Notes: a model not told the origin generated them from the letters alone. Shown: positions 1 to 8,969, numbered from the stretch's first letter. The stretch is DNA of 64,000 bases from Microbacterium sp. LWH13-1.2 (GCF_038397735.1 NZ_CP151635.1:372001-436000), one strand, 5' to 3'. Numbers and translations are program-made.

Positions 1-96
1 GGTTCTGTCATCAAGAAGCGCCGCAAGCGCATGGCGAAGAAGAAGCACCGCAAGCTGCTTCGCAAGACTCGCCACCAGCGTCGCAACAAGAAGTAA
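1..96 (+). CDS. bS22-type small basic ribosomal protein (AURKAIP1/COX24 domain), 5' edge cut
   Basis: The window opens inside a 31-residue, almost entirely basic peptide beginning GSVIKKRRKRMAKKKHRK and ending in NKK before a TAA stop. Actinobacterial members of this family normally start MGSVIKKRRKRM, so probably only the initiator codon lies outside the window. The family is the AURKAIP1/COX24-domain peptide found on actinobacterial 30S ribosomes (bS22), where it contacts rRNA. No gene upstream can be seen. A stable hairpin follows within 10 nt, so this looks like the end of a transcript. Identification rests on near-identity to the remembered family pattern and is strong despite the length. 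Confidence 0.85.
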   Translation, partial: GSVIKKRRKRMAKKKHRKLLRKTRHQRRNKK

Positions 97-103
97 GCGA
101 CCA

Positions 104-140
104 GACACGAGCGCCTGTCTCCGGACGGGCGCTTTGTGTC
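104..140 (+). terminator. Hairpin terminator after the bS22 gene
   Basis: Arms AGCGCCTGTC (110-119) and GACGGGCGCT (124-133) pair with one G-T wobble around a TCCG loop. The stem is extended by GACAC (104-108) pairing with GTGTC (136-140). The T-tract is poor, as is usual for high-GC actinobacterial terminators. The next gene has its own ribosome binding site downstream. Confidence 0.7.
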
Positions 141-177
141 TCTACCCCCGGTTTCCCATTCGTCGCAGGAGCATGCC

Positions 178-480
178 ATGAAGTCGATCACCGTCACCGA
201 GCTCGCCGAGCGCTCGAACACCCCGCTCATCGACGTCCGCGAGGTCGATGAGTTCGCCGCGGGTCACGTTCCCGGAGCCGTCAACATCCCGATGTCCGAG
301 ATCGGCAACCGGCTCGAAGAGCTCCCGTCTGAGTCGTTCGACGTGATCTGCCAGGCCGGTGGCCGTTCGGCTCGCGTCGTCGAGGCGCTCGAGTCCCGCG
401 GCTACGACGCGACGAACGTCGAAGGCGGAACGGGCGAGTGGATCGCGCAGGGGCGCTCGGTAGAGGTGCCGTCGGCGTGA
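178..480 (+). CDS. Rhodanese-like domain protein (100 aa)
   Basis: A single rhodanese domain fills the protein. The active-site loop CQAGGRS (residues 58-64) has the cysteine that forms the persulfide, and LIDVREVDEFAAGHVPGAVNIP (about residues 17-38, quoted only as a landmark) is the usual N-terminal fold signature. These single-domain proteins transfer sulfane sulfur in the cytoplasm; the acceptor is unknown. The ATG at 178 is preferred because GCAGGA lies 8 nt upstream; an in-frame GTG at 136 would sit inside the preceding terminator. The stop overlaps the GTG of the glutaredoxin-like gene, so the two are translationally coupled. The pairing with a thiol-disulfide protein suggests a small sulfur or redox operon. 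Confidence 0.88.
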   Translation: MKSITVTELAERSNTPLIDVREVDEFAAGHVPGAVNIPMSEIGNRLEELPSESFDVICQAGGRSARVVEALESRGYDATNVEGGTGEWIAQGRSVEVPSA

Positions 481-767
481 CTACGCTGACCCTCATCGGC
501 AAGCCCGACTGCCATCTGTGCGACGTCGCCTCCGAGATCATCGACGCGGTGGTCGCCGAGCTTCCGGATGCCGCGGCTGAGCGCATCGAGATCGTCGAGT
601 CATCCATCCAGGACGACCCCGCTCTCTACGAGCTGTGGTGGGAGAAGATCCCCGTCGTGCTGATCGACGGCGACCTGCACGCGCACTGGCGGCTGTCCGC
701 CGACCGGCTGCGTGAGGCTCTCGAAGAGGCCGTCCAGGAGGACGCGCTGGGAAAGGACTCGCGATGA
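477..767 (+). CDS. Glutaredoxin-family protein (DUF836-like, 96 aa)
   Basis: The start is a GTG overlapping the rhodanese stop codon (GTGA). A redox motif KPDCHLCD near the N-terminus gives the CxxC pair at residues 12 and 15, and IPVVLIDG matches the cis-proline segment of glutaredoxin folds. Members of this family (DUF836) are small cytoplasmic thiol-disulfide proteins of poorly known partner. The stop overlaps the ATG of the next gene by 4 nt (ATGA), so rhodanese, this gene and the Dabb gene form one tightly coupled operon. The fold assignment is firm; the physiological substrate is not known. Confidence 0.8.
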   Translation: MTTLTLIGKPDCHLCDVASEIIDAVVAELPDAAAERIEIVESSIQDDPALYELWWEKIPVVLIDGDLHAHWRLSADRLREALEEAVQEDALGKDSR

Positions 768-1063
768 TCCGTCACGTCGTCACCTGGAAGCTGGCCGCAG
801 AGAATGCCGGTGAGCGCGCCGAGCAGGCCGCAGAGGTCGCGCGTCGGCTCAACGCCCTCGACGGGGTCGTGCCCCAGCTGCGCTCCATCTCAGCGGGCGC
901 GAACGCGGCCTATCCCGGCACCAACTGGGATGTCACCCTCGTCGCGGACTTCGACTCGATCGCCGCCCTCGAGGAGTACCAGGTGCATCCGGCGCATGAA
1001 GAAGTCGTCGCGTACGTGCGGTCGGTGGTCGCATCGCGTGCCGCCGTCGACTTCGAGGTCTGA
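764..1063 (+). CDS. Dabb (stress-responsive alpha/beta barrel) family protein (99 aa)
   Basis: The protein starts MIRHVVTWKL and has the length and layout of the Dabb family: an N-terminal strand with a conserved His, a central GTNWDVTLVADFDS strand region, and an HPAHEEVVAYV helix. Dabb proteins are dimeric ferredoxin-like barrels, some involved in stress response or polyketide cyclisation; bacterial single-domain members are mostly uncharacterised. It is the last gene of the rhodanese/glutaredoxin operon. After it lie 149 nt with no gene, which must hold the promoter of the amino acid transporter; I could not pick a convincing -35/-10 pair there. Confidence 0.8.
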   Translation: MIRHVVTWKLAAENAGERAEQAAEVARRLNALDGVVPQLRSISAGANAAYPGTNWDVTLVADFDSIAALEEYQVHPAHEEVVAYVRSVVASRAAVDFEV

Positions 1064-1212
1064 CCTGTAACACGGCTGTCATATTCGGTCACACTTGCAA
1101 CACAAATGTGATCCGCTGGGGGCGGCTGGGGGCGTGTTCGGCCCGGTGGTGCATGTTTAGATGTTCTCCTACCCGTCCGTGGGAAACACACCCTCGTCCT
1201 TCAGGAGCTGAC

Positions 1213-2025
1213 ATGCAGCGTCGCAACATCATCGCCGGGATCGCGCTCGCCGCGACCGCCACCCTCGCCCTCGCAGGCTGTGCGACCGGGGCAGGTGCCG
1301 GATCGGGTGAGCCGGCGGCAGGCGACGAGTACGACCTCATCGAGGCCGGCACGCTGACGGTCTGCTCCGACATCCCCTACGCGCCGTTCGAGTTCGAGGG
1401 CGGCGACAACGGCACCGGTTACACCGGCTTCGACATCGACCTGCTCGACGCCATCGCGAAGGAGCTCGACCTCAAGCTCGCCGTGCAGGACGTCGGCTTC
1501 GACGCTCTGCAGTCGGGCACCACACTCGCCGCCGGCCAGTGCGACATCGGCGCCTCCGCGATGACGATCACCGACGAGCGCAAGGCGAACATCGACTTCT
1601 CCGAGCCGTACTACGAGTCGCTGCAGTCGCTGCTCGTCCGCACGGACTCCGGCATCGAGTCGATCGACGACCTGTCGGGCAAGAACGTCGGCGTGCAGCA
1701 GGGCACCACGGGCGAGTCGTACGCGACCGAGAACGCCGAGGGTGCTCAGCTCGTGCAGTACCCCTCCGACGGTGAGCTGTGGCCCGCCATGCAGGCAGGT
1801 CAGATCGACGCGATCCTGCAGGACCAGCCGGTGAACCTCGAGCACGAGAAGGCCGACAGCGCCTACAAGATCGTCGAGGAGTACGAGACGGGCGAGTCCT
1901 ACGGCTTCGCGTATGCGAAGGGCGAGAAGGACGCGCTGCGCGAGGCGATCGACGGCGCGCTGCAGGATCTGCGCGACAGCGGCGACTACCAGACCATCTA
2001 CGACACCTACTTCACCGCGAAGTAA
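1213..2025 (+). CDS. Polar amino acid ABC transporter substrate-binding lipoprotein (270 aa)
   Basis: An N-terminal signal peptide ends in the lipobox LAGC (Cys near residue 20), so the protein is lipid-anchored outside the membrane. The rest is a family 3 periplasmic-type binding domain: GTLTVCSDIPYAPFEF at the N-lobe, GFDIDLLDAIAKEL, then FSEPYYES and the late GFAYAKGEKDALREAID segment. Such proteins deliver polar amino acids or related compounds to a His/Gln-type permease; the ligand cannot be read from sequence. The ATG at 1213 is chosen because AGGAG ends 5 nt before it and the signal peptide starts there. Permease and ATPase genes follow. Confidence 0.92.
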   Translation: MQRRNIIAGIALAATATLALAGCATGAGAGSGEPAAGDEYDLIEAGTLTVCSDIPYAPFEFEGGDNGTGYTGFDIDLLDAIAKELDLKLAVQDVGFDALQSGTTLAAGQCDIGASAMTITDERKANIDFSEPYYESLQSLLVRTDSGIESIDDLSGKNVGVQQGTTGESYATENAEGAQLVQYPSDGELWPAMQAGQIDAILQDQPVNLEHEKADSAYKIVEEYETGESYGFAYAKGEKDALREAIDGALQDLRDSGDYQTIYDTYFTAK

Positions 2026-2059
2026 TCGGCGAGCCACGAAGAGCGGGGAGACCTTGACA

Positions 2060-2857
2060 ATGGCGTTGAGGCGCACCACGAAGAGCAAGCTGTACCGGTA
2101 CACCGTCTATGTGGTGCTGATCGCGGTCGCCGTCTGGTTGATCGTCAGCACCGACTGGGTACGCATCGCGCAGCTCTACTTCAATCCGGAGATCGCCGCG
2201 AAGATGCTCCCGGGCATCATCACGACGGCGCTCGTCAACACGCTGTGGTTCACGGCCGTCGCGTTCGCAGGAGGTCTGCTGCTCGGCGTCGTACTGGCGC
2301 TGCTGAAGCTGTCGAGCATCGGGCCCTTCCGATGGATCGCGACGGCGTGGATCGAGCTGTTTCGCGGGCTTCCCGCGATTCTCACGATCTTCGCCATCGC
2401 CTTCATCCTGCCGATCGGACTCGGCGTGCCGGGAACGAAGCTCGGCGGACCGGTGGTGCTCGGTCTGATCGGTCTGATCCTGGTGGCGTCGGCGTACATG
2501 GCCGAGACCATCAGAGCGGGCATCCAGGCGGTTCCGAAGGGGCAGACGGAGGCGGCTCGCTCGCTCGGCATGTCTCCCATGAAGACGACCTTCTGGATCG
2601 TGGTGCCGCAGGGCTTCCGCATCATCATCCCGCCGCTCACGAACGAGTTCGTGCTGCTGTTGAAAGACACATCGCTGCTCTTCGTCGCAGGATCCTTCAT
2701 CTGGTCGAAGGAGCTGACGAACTTCGCCCGCGACGCGAGCACGCAGAACGCGAACGGCACGCCGCTGATCATGGCGGCGGCGCTGTATCTGATCGTGACG
2801 ATCCCCCTCACGCGCTTCAGCGCGTACCTGGAACGAAGGATGTCGAGGCAGCGATGA
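2060..2857 (+). CDS. Amino acid ABC transporter permease (265 aa)
   Basis: A His/Glu/Gln/Arg-type permease with an N-terminal membrane segment ([17 protein letters not shown]) followed by the BPD_transp_1 domain. The EAA-loop region that docks on the ATPase is seen around [20 protein letters not shown]. It is a cytoplasmic-membrane subunit and probably homodimeric, because only one permease gene is present. ATG at 2060 is preferred over the TTG six bases upstream, since GGGGAG then lies at 9 nt rather than 3 nt. The gene starts 34 nt after the binding protein gene and its stop overlaps the ATPase start (ATGA). Confidence 0.92.
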   Translation: MALRRTTKSKLYRYTVYVVLIAVAVWLIVSTDWVRIAQLYFNPEIAAKMLPGIITTALVNTLWFTAVAFAGGLLLGVVLALLKLSSIGPFRWIATAWIELFRGLPAILTIFAIAFILPIGLGVPGTKLGGPVVLGLIGLILVASAYMAETIRAGIQAVPKGQTEAARSLGMSPMKTTFWIVVPQGFRIIIPPLTNEFVLLLKDTSLLFVAGSFIWSKELTNFARDASTQNANGTPLIMAAALYLIVTIPLTRFSAYLERRMSRQR

Positions 2858-3609
2858 TCACCGATCTGATTGACGTCCACGCACCCGCGATCGATCTGCA
2901 GAGGCTCGTGAAGAGCTTCGGCGACAACGAGGTGCTCAAGGGCATCGACCTCACCGTCTCCGCCGGAGAGGTCGTCTGCATCATCGGGCCCTCCGGTTCC
3001 GGCAAGTCGACGCTGCTGCGGTCGGTGAACCTGCTCGAGGAGCCCACCGGCGGCAAGGTGCTCATCGAGGGCATCGACATCACCGATCCCGATGTCGACA
3101 TCGACCGCGTGCGCACCCGTATCGGGATGGTGTTCCAGAGCTTCAACCTGTTCCCGCACCTCGATGTGATGGGCAACCTCATGATCGCGCAGCAGCGCGT
3201 GAAGAAGCGCTCCAAGGCGGAGGCCGAGCGGGTCGCGAAGGAGATGCTCGGCCGGGTCGGGCTCGCCGAGAAGGCGGACGCGTTCCCCGGTCATCTCTCG
3301 GGTGGTCAGCAGCAGCGCGTCGCGATCGCGCGGGCGCTGTGCATGAACCCCGACATGATGCTGTTCGACGAGCCGACGTCTGCGCTCGACCCCGAACTGG
3401 TCGGCGAGGTGCTGCAGGTGATGCGCTCGCTCGCCGACGAGGGCATGACGATGCTCGTCGTCACGCACGAGATGGGCTTCGCCCGCGAGGTCGGATCGCG
3501 TCTGATCTTCATGGACGGCGGGCACATCGTCGAAGAGGGCGACCCGCGCGAGGTGCTCGCCAACCCCCAGCATCCGCGGACGCAGGACTTCCTGGCCCGG
3601 GTGCTCTGA
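2854..3609 (+). CDS. Amino acid ABC transporter ATP-binding protein (251 aa)
   Basis: A complete GlnQ/HisP-type ATPase: Walker [10 protein letters not shown] (residues 45-53), Q-loop in [15 protein letters not shown] signature LSGGQQQR (149-156), Walker B MMLFDEP (169-175) and the switch histidine in [12 protein letters not shown]. Length matches the family. It energises uptake with the upstream binding protein and permease. Start ATG overlaps the permease stop. A strong hairpin follows, closing a three-gene operon. Nothing is missing among catalytic residues. Confidence 0.94.
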   Translation: MITDLIDVHAPAIDLQRLVKSFGDNEVLKGIDLTVSAGEVVCIIGPSGSGKSTLLRSVNLLEEPTGGKVLIEGIDITDPDVDIDRVRTRIGMVFQSFNLFPHLDVMGNLMIAQQRVKKRSKAEAERVAKEMLGRVGLAEKADAFPGHLSGGQQQRVAIARALCMNPDMMLFDEPTSALDPELVGEVLQVMRSLADEGMTMLVVTHEMGFAREVGSRLIFMDGGHIVEEGDPREVLANPQHPRTQDFLARVL

Positions 3610-3639
3610 GTTCTCGGTCGGACGACCTGCTTCGTACGA

Positions 3640-3677
3640 AGACCCCCTCCCGCTGAGTCAGCAGGAGGGGGTCTCTT
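3640..3677. terminator. Hairpin terminator between convergent genes
   Basis: AGACCCCCTCC (3640-3650) pairs with GGAGGGGGTCT (3664-3674) around a 13-nt loop. The next gene runs toward it on the minus strand, so the element probably stops transcripts from both sides. Confidence 0.8.
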
Positions 3678-3697
3678 CGTGAAGTGTCGGGTGGGCC

Positions 3698-3877
3698 TCA
3701 GTCGAGCTCGACGACCGTGGCTCCCGGTGCGTTGGTCTTGATCGACTCGATGCCGTTCTTCGCAGCGGACCGCGTGGTGTAACTCTCGCTCGACGCGATC
3801 ACCTCGCCGTTGCCGGCCTTCAGACGGAAACGGTGACCGCCGCCACTGTCGGTGTACAGCTCGAACTTGCCTGCCAT
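3698..3877 (-). CDS. DUF1508 / YegP-family small protein (59 aa)
   Basis: A short protein starting MAGKFELYTDSGGGHRFRLK and containing the DUF1508 pattern: an F-x-L strand, GNGEVIASSESYTTRSAAKN and a closing AAxNGIESI-type segment (here NGIESIKTNAPGATVVE). One DUF1508 unit is present; many family members have two. Function is unknown; the domain is widespread and cytoplasmic. The ATG has AAAGGA about 8 nt upstream, supporting both start and expression. It converges on the amino acid transporter operon and lies about 90 nt beyond the 3' end of the minus-strand ABC operon. Confidence 0.85.
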   Translation of the reverse strand: MAGKFELYTDSGGGHRFRLKAGNGEVIASSESYTTRSAAKNGIESIKTNAPGATVVELD

Positions 3878-3964
3878 GAGGCGTCCTTTCTCTGCCGAAT
3901 CGAGGGAGAGATGCCCTCGGGCATCACGGTATCTCGGAGTACTGGCCCGGGGCTAGAGGGTGAT

Positions 3965-5044
3965 TCAGCCCCGAGGATGCACGGCCACGGGCTCCGGCGC
4001 GACAGCGATCCGCACCCGGTCACCGAATGCCGGGTGGATGCCGGGGGAGTGCTGGAGCCGCACCAGCTCACCGGATTCCGTGCGGACGAGCGTGCGCCGC
4101 ATGCTGCCCAGGAACGTGCTCTCCTGCACGAGCGCGTCGGTCGCGGAATCCGCCTCGGAGGCGAAGTGCACGTTCTCGGGGCGCAGGTACACGTCGACAG
4201 GGCCATCGGCCGGTGACTGCAGGGGCAGTCGCTGACCCCACACCACGACATGGTCGCCCTCGGCGACGCCCGAGACGACGCTCGAGAGGCCCACGAAGGC
4301 AGCCACACCCGCCGTCGACGGCGTCGTGTAGAGCTGCTCGGGCGTTCCGATCTGCTCGATCCGACCGGAGTTCATCACGGCGATCCGGTCGGAGACGGCG
4401 AGAGCTTCCTCCTGGTCGTGCGTGACGAACACCGTGGTGATGCCGAGTCGCAGCTGGATGCGGCGGATCTCATCACGCAGCTGCACGCGTACCTTCGCGT
4501 CGAGTGCCGAGAGCGGCTCGTCGAGCAGCAGCACCTTGGGCTCGGTCACCAGCGCGCGGGCGAGCGCCACGCGCTGCTGCTGTCCGCCCGAGAGCTGGTG
4601 CGGGAATCTGTCGGCGAAGTCGGAGAGCCCCACGAGCGCCAGGGCGTCGAGCGCGCGCTTCGCGGCCTCGTTCTTCCCGACGCCCCGCCGACGCAACCCG
4701 AACGCGGTGTTCTCCGCCACGCGGAGGTGCGGGAACAGCGAGTACGACTGGAAGACCATGCCGATGTCGCGCTTGTTCGTCGGCACCCGCGAGACGTCTC
4801 CGCCGTCGAGCAGCACCGCGCCGCTGTCGAGCCCTTCGAGACCTGCGAGCACCCGCAGGAGCGTGGTCTTGCCGCACCCTGAGGGGCCCAGGAGCGACAC
4901 GAACTCGCCGGGCGCGATGTCGATGTCGACACCGTGCAGCACGGTGTTGCCGGAGTAGCTCTTCACGATGCCCTGCAGCTGCACGCGTGTGCCTTCGCCC
5001 GCCTCGGCGAGGAGCATGTTGTCGGCGGTCTGGGGGAGGGTCAT
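3965..5044 (-). CDS. ABC transporter ATP-binding protein, PotA/FbpC-like with TOBE domain (359 aa)
   Basis: The ATPase domain has Walker A GPSGCGKT (residues 53-60), MVFQSYSLFPHL, signature LSGGQQQR (151-158), Walker B VLLLDEP (171-177) and VTHDQEEAL. After about residue 255 comes a C-terminal TOBE-type regulatory domain (VDVYLRPENVHF). This architecture is used for spermidine/putrescine, ferric iron and phosphonate-type importers. The ATG overlaps the stop of the upstream permease gene (ATGA), and the gene is last in a four-gene minus-strand operon. The substrate is not determined by the sequence. Confidence 0.9.
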   Translation of the reverse strand: MTLPQTADNMLLAEAGEGTRVQLQGIVKSYSGNTVLHGVDIDIAPGEFVSLLGPSGCGKTTLLRVLAGLEGLDSGAVLLDGGDVSRVPTNKRDIGMVFQSYSLFPHLRVAENTAFGLRRRGVGKNEAAKRALDALALVGLSDFADRFPHQLSGGQQQRVALARALVTEPKVLLLDEPLSALDAKVRVQLRDEIRRIQLRLGITTVFVTHDQEEALAVSDRIAVMNSGRIEQIGTPEQLYTTPSTAGVAAFVGLSSVVSGVAEGDHVVVWGQRLPLQSPADGPVDVYLRPENVHFASEADSATDALVQESTFLGSMRRTLVRTESGELVRLQHSPGIHPAFGDRVRIAVAPEPVAVHPRG

Positions 5045-5835
5045 GAGCGGGCCTTTCCGGTGCCGCGAGCGACGCGGCCGATGAGGAGGAGCAGCAGGAA
5101 CACGAACAGCAGCGCCAGCAGGGTGAATATCGCCGGAGCGTAGGGATCCTGCTTCTGCACGACGACCATGGCCGTCTGGAACACCTGGCGGTTCAGGAGA
5201 GAAGCGATCGTGAACTCGCCGAGCACCACGGCGATCGAGATCAGCGAGGCCGCGAGCAGACCCTGGCGGAGGTTCGGGGCGAGTACCTTCAGCACCACCG
5301 TCGGCCAGCTGGCGCCGAGTGAGCGAGCGGCCTCCGCGAGGGTGCGCAGGTCGGCCGCGTCGATGGATGCCTGGATCGACCGGTATGCGAAGGGCAGCAC
5401 GGTGATGCCGTAGGCGAAGGCCAGCGTCCAGGTGCCCGTGCCGAGGGCACGACCGATCTGCAGGTAGATCGGGGCGAGACCGACGACGAGCACGATCGCG
5501 GGGATCGAGATCGGCAGCAGCACGGCGAACTCGAAGAACGGCTTGAGCTTCGCGAAACGGAGGTTCACCAGGATCATGGTCGGTGCGAGCAGCAGGAGCA
5601 CGATCGCGACAGTGACCACGGCGAGGATGAGCGAGTTGCCGAGACCCATCCAGATGGGCTTGATAGCGGCGGACTTCGCCGGGTCGAACAGCGCGAACCA
5701 CCGCTCGAGGCCGAGGGATCCGTCGGTCTGGCGCAGCGTGTAGAGGAATGTCGAGGCCAGCGGGATGGCGAAGAAGGCGCCGACGGCGATGCCGATGATC
5801 CAGCGGGTCGCGAGAGAGGGGCCGAGACGGTTCAT
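5041..5835 (-). CDS. ABC transporter permease, PotC-like (264 aa)
   Basis: An inner-membrane permease with about six hydrophobic segments (first WIIGIAVGAFFAIPLASTF) and the BPD_transp_1 domain. The EAA docking loop is visible as LAEAARSLGASWPTVVLKV. It forms the transmembrane channel with the upstream permease. Start and stop overlap the neighbouring genes by 4 nt on each side, so the operon is translationally coupled. Start ATG at 5835 gives a normal N-terminus of about 15 residues before the first membrane helix. Confidence 0.9.
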   Translation of the reverse strand: MNRLGPSLATRWIIGIAVGAFFAIPLASTFLYTLRQTDGSLGLERWFALFDPAKSAAIKPIWMGLGNSLILAVVTVAIVLLLLAPTMILVNLRFAKLKPFFEFAVLLPISIPAIVLVVGLAPIYLQIGRALGTGTWTLAFAYGITVLPFAYRSIQASIDAADLRTLAEAARSLGASWPTVVLKVLAPNLRQGLLAASLISIAVVLGEFTIASLLNRQVFQTAMVVVQKQDPYAPAIFTLLALLFVFLLLLLIGRVARGTGKARS

Positions 5836-6782
5836 GACTGCCACCTCGCGGCTCGTCGCTGGATCATCGAGTACAGGGCCATGACGACTCCGACGATCAC
5901 GATCATGCCGAGAGCGAGTGCTCCGGCCAGGTTCTCGCGGCCGAGTACGGTCTCGCTGGTGAGCGCTGCCCGGATCTGCAGTGGGACGATCTGCGCGCCC
6001 TGGCTCGCGAGGGCGGCAGCGGTGGCATACGACGAGAACGCGTTCGCGAACAACAGGAGCAGGCTTGCGAGGAACGAGGGTGCGAGCACCGGGATGCCGA
6101 TGCGCAGCCAGAAGCTGGAGCGTGTGCCGCCGAGCGTGAGGTTCGCCTCGGCCCACTGCGGCTTGAGGGCGGCGAGGGCAGGCATGAACGTGATCACCAT
6201 GAGAGGGATCTGGAAGTAGATGTACGGCAGGATGAGCCCTGGGAGTTCGTAGAGCCAGGTGCCGTTCGCGAAGATGTCGACGCCCAGATCGTCCTTGAGG
6301 AAGAGCGTGACCACTCCCTGGATGCCGATCGTCGCGATGAACGCGAACGCGAGCATCACTCCTCCGAACTGGGCGAGCACGCCGGCCGCGGCATCCACGG
6401 TCGAGCGCACCGCCCCATCCGGGTTCATGCCGAGCAGGGCATAGCACACGAGCGCGCCGACGATCGCCCCGACGACGGCGGTCAGCAGCGACAGTCCGGC
6501 GGAGTTCGCGAAGGTGTTGAGGACGACGGGATCGCCGAGAGCGGAGACGTTCGACCAGGTGAACGATCCGTCCTCCGTGAAGAAGCCGGACCCGACCGCG
6601 AGGATCGTCGGCACGGCGAGGAACAGCAGAACGTACGCGGCGAACGGCACCAGACCGAGCCACGCGATCGACGGCGCGGAGCGCTGGGCCCGCGACGATG
6701 TCGCGGGCCCAGCGCCGTGCGCTGCGGGGGAGACGGGGGCGGACGCCGTGGCATCCGCCCCCGTTGCGGTGGCAGTGGTCAC
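5832..6782 (-). CDS. ABC transporter permease, PotB-like (316 aa)
   Basis: A permease with a longer, Ala/Thr-rich cytoplasmic N-terminus (about 45 residues) and then membrane segments beginning IAWLGLVPFAAYVLLFLAVP. The EAA-type loop is WAEANLTLGGTRSSFWLRI. The start is taken as the GTG that overlaps the stop of the binding-protein gene (GTGA); reading further upstream would run into that gene. It pairs with the next permease as the channel heterodimer. Confidence 0.88.
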   Translation of the reverse strand: MTTATATGADATASAPVSPAAHGAGPATSSRAQRSAPSIAWLGLVPFAAYVLLFLAVPTILAVGSGFFTEDGSFTWSNVSALGDPVVLNTFANSAGLSLLTAVVGAIVGALVCYALLGMNPDGAVRSTVDAAAGVLAQFGGVMLAFAFIATIGIQGVVTLFLKDDLGVDIFANGTWLYELPGLILPYIYFQIPLMVITFMPALAALKPQWAEANLTLGGTRSSFWLRIGIPVLAPSFLASLLLLFANAFSSYATAAALASQGAQIVPLQIRAALTSETVLGRENLAGALALGMIVIVGVVMALYSMIQRRAARWQS

Positions 6783-7918
6783 TGGACCGCCGCTGCCCAC
6801 TTCTCGCCGAGCAGCGTGCCGGCGTTCGTCGACTGCTCCTCGGTGGGGACGACCGTCTCGCCCGGAACTTCGGGAAGAGCCTCGGCCAGGTCGGCGTCGA
6901 TCGTGCCCGCCTCGGTCATGGCTTCCATGCGAGCCGGACGAGCGCCGCCCTTGAGCCACAGGTTCTGCACCTCGTCGCTGTAGAGAAACTCCTGCCACAG
7001 GCGGGCGGCAGCCGGGTTCGGGGCATCCTTGTTGATGGCCTGGTTGTAGTAGCCGGCGTAGCCGGTGCCGTCGAGGACGACGACCTTCCAGTTCTCGTTG
7101 TCAGCGGAGTGCGCGGCGTTGAGGTAGTCCCAGTCGAAGACGACAGGGGTCTCGCCGCTCGCGACGGTCGCGGTGGTGACGTCGACCTTGAGCAGGTTGC
7201 CGGCCTTCTGAAGCTCCGAGAAGAAGTCGATACCCGGCTGGAAGTCATCGAGCGTGCCGTCGGACTGCACCGTGGCGAGGCCGACGGCGGCGAAGGCCGC
7301 ACCGGCCTGCGTCGGGTCGCCGTTGATGGCGACGGCGCCCTTGTACGCGGCATCCTTCAGGTCATCGAGCGACTCGGGAGCGTCGAACTTCGACGAGTCG
7401 TAGCCGATCGACATGTATCCGCCGTAGTCGCCGACGAAGAGGCCGGTCGGCTCCTTGAGGGCATCGGGGATCTCGTCCCAGGTCTGCACCTGGTACGGCG
7501 CGAACACGTCTGTGTTCTGCAGCGCGACGGTGAGGCCGAGGTCGAACACGTCGGGTGCGGTGTCGAGGCCCTCGTTCGTCTTCGCAGCCTGGATCTCCTC
7601 GGCGCTCGAGACGTCGGGGGACGCCTCGTTGATGGTGATCTCCGGGTACTTCTCGGCGAACAGGTCGATGATCTCGCCATAGTTCGCCCAGTCACGCGGA
7701 AGGGCGATGACGTTGAGCTGACCCTCGGCCTTGGCGGCCTCTTCGAGCTCGGCGAACGAGCCGAAGTCCTCGACCGAGGTCGCGGCTGCGGCATCGACCG
7801 CGTCGCTGCCGGCGGCGGGGGTCTCTGCGCCCGTGGCGCAGGCGGTGAGGCCGAGCGCGGCGGTGGTGAAAAGGGCGATGCCGGCGCCGATGCGCGCGCG
7901 ACGGTGGAAGTTCGTCAT
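6779..7918 (-). CDS. ABC transporter substrate-binding lipoprotein, family 1 (379 aa)
   Basis: The signal peptide ends in lipobox LTAC (Cys near residue 27), giving a surface lipoprotein. The mature domain begins with KAEGQLNVIALPRDWANYGEIIDLFAEKYP, shortened here as a landmark, typical of the binding proteins that partner PotB/PotC or FbpB permeases. The ligand could be a polyamine, ferric complex or organophosphonate; nothing decisive is visible. AGAGGACC precedes the ATG. First gene of the operon, divergent from the TauE/SafE gene across 169 nt. Confidence 0.88.
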   Translation of the reverse strand: MTNFHRRARIGAGIALFTTAALGLTACATGAETPAAGSDAVDAAAATSVEDFGSFAELEEAAKAEGQLNVIALPRDWANYGEIIDLFAEKYPEITINEASPDVSSAEEIQAAKTNEGLDTAPDVFDLGLTVALQNTDVFAPYQVQTWDEIPDALKEPTGLFVGDYGGYMSIGYDSSKFDAPESLDDLKDAAYKGAVAINGDPTQAGAAFAAVGLATVQSDGTLDDFQPGIDFFSELQKAGNLLKVDVTTATVASGETPVVFDWDYLNAAHSADNENWKVVVLDGTGYAGYYNQAINKDAPNPAAARLWQEFLYSDEVQNLWLKGGARPARMEAMTEAGTIDADLAEALPEVPGETVVPTEEQSTNAGTLLGEKWAAAVQ

Positions 7919-8087
7919 CAGGGTCCTCTCGGTGTCCGGCGTCGGGCGCCGGATTCGGGTTGCGAGAGGACACTATGAGCCGTGGGTTGCCGATCGCAGC
8001 GAGCCTGGTGAACGAGAGATGTCCGGGGCGTGGCGGTTCGGACTGCGGTGGCGTTCGCGATGCCGCGTGGTCTGACATCCTGGACGG

Positions 8088-8915
8088 ATGGACATCGGCA
8101 GTGTGCTCGGGCTCGAGCAGCTCACCTGGGGCACGCTGATCCTCGTGGTCGTCGCGGCGTTCGCAGCCGGGTGGATCGACGCCGTGGTCGGCGGAGGAGG
8201 CCTGCTCCAGCTTCCTGCTCTGCTGCTGATCCCCGGCATCTCGCCGATCCAGGCGCTCGCGACGAACAAGCTCGCCTCCGTGTTCGGCACGGCGACGAGC
8301 AGCGTCACCTACTACCGGCGCGCGAAACCCGACATCCGTACCGCTCTGCCTATGGCCGCGATCGCACTCGTCGGATCATTCGGGGGAGCCGCCGTGGCCA
8401 CGGTCCTCCCCGCCGCCGCCTTCAAACCGATCATCGTGGTCGCGCTGCTCGCCGTCGCGCTCTTCACGGCCTTCCGCCCGCAGATGGGAGCGGCGACGCG
8501 GCTGCGGTTCAGCGGACACAAGCACCACATCATGGCGGGGCTGTCAGGTCTCGTGATCGGCTTCTACGACGGTCTGATCGGCCCTGGCACCGGGACATTC
8601 CTGGTGATCTCGCTCGTCGCACTTCTGGGATATGACTTCCTGCAGGCGAGCGCGAAGGCCAAGATCGTCAACCTGGCCACGAACACCGGTGCCCTGCTGC
8701 TCTTCATCCCGCACGGCGCTGTGCTGTGGCTGCTGGGTGGCATCCTCGCGGTCGCCAACGTGGCGGGCAGCTACCTCGGTTCGCGCATGGCGATCTCGCG
8801 CGGAACGACCTTCATCCGCGTCGTATTCCTCATCGTGGTGGTCGCCCTCATCGCGAAGCTCGGCGTCGACGTGTGGAACGAGAACATCGCTCCGGCGTTC
8901 GCCTCGCTGCGCTGA
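8088..8915 (+). CDS. TauE/SafE (TSUP) family sulfite/anion exporter (275 aa)
   Basis: A membrane protein with about eight hydrophobic segments. Two family hallmarks are seen: VVGGGGLLQLPALLLIPG near the N-terminus and GFYDGLIGPGTGTFLVIS near the middle, the paired half-repeat signature of TSUP proteins. The family moves sulfite, sulfonates or other small anions across the cytoplasmic membrane; this member's substrate is unknown. No Shine-Dalgarno precedes the ATG. Instead CATCCT lies 6 nt upstream, consistent with a leaderless start. A strong bidirectional terminator follows directly. Confidence 0.9.
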   Translation: MDIGSVLGLEQLTWGTLILVVVAAFAAGWIDAVVGGGGLLQLPALLLIPGISPIQALATNKLASVFGTATSSVTYYRRAKPDIRTALPMAAIALVGSFGGAAVATVLPAAAFKPIIVVALLAVALFTAFRPQMGAATRLRFSGHKHHIMAGLSGLVIGFYDGLIGPGTGTFLVISLVALLGYDFLQASAKAKIVNLATNTGALLLFIPHGAVLWLLGGILAVANVAGSYLGSRMAISRGTTFIRVVFLIVVVALIAKLGVDVWNENIAPAFASLR

Positions 8916-8919
8916 GCAG

Positions 8920-8963
8920 ACGAAGAGGCCCTCTCCCGCCTGAGCGGGAGAGGGCCTCTTCGT
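8920..8963. terminator. Strong bidirectional terminator
   Basis: A perfect 20-bp stem: the arm at 8920-8939 (ACGAAGAGGCCCTCTCCCGC) pairs with 8944-8963 around a CTGA loop. It lies between the convergent exporter and aspS genes and should serve both. Confidence 0.92.
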
Positions 8964-8969
8964 GCGAGG

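Noticed and set aside
1064..1212. Possible promoter motifs (TTGCAA, TAGATG) before the amino acid transporter
   Set aside because: Spacing does not fit any -35/-10 pair; not strong enough to list.
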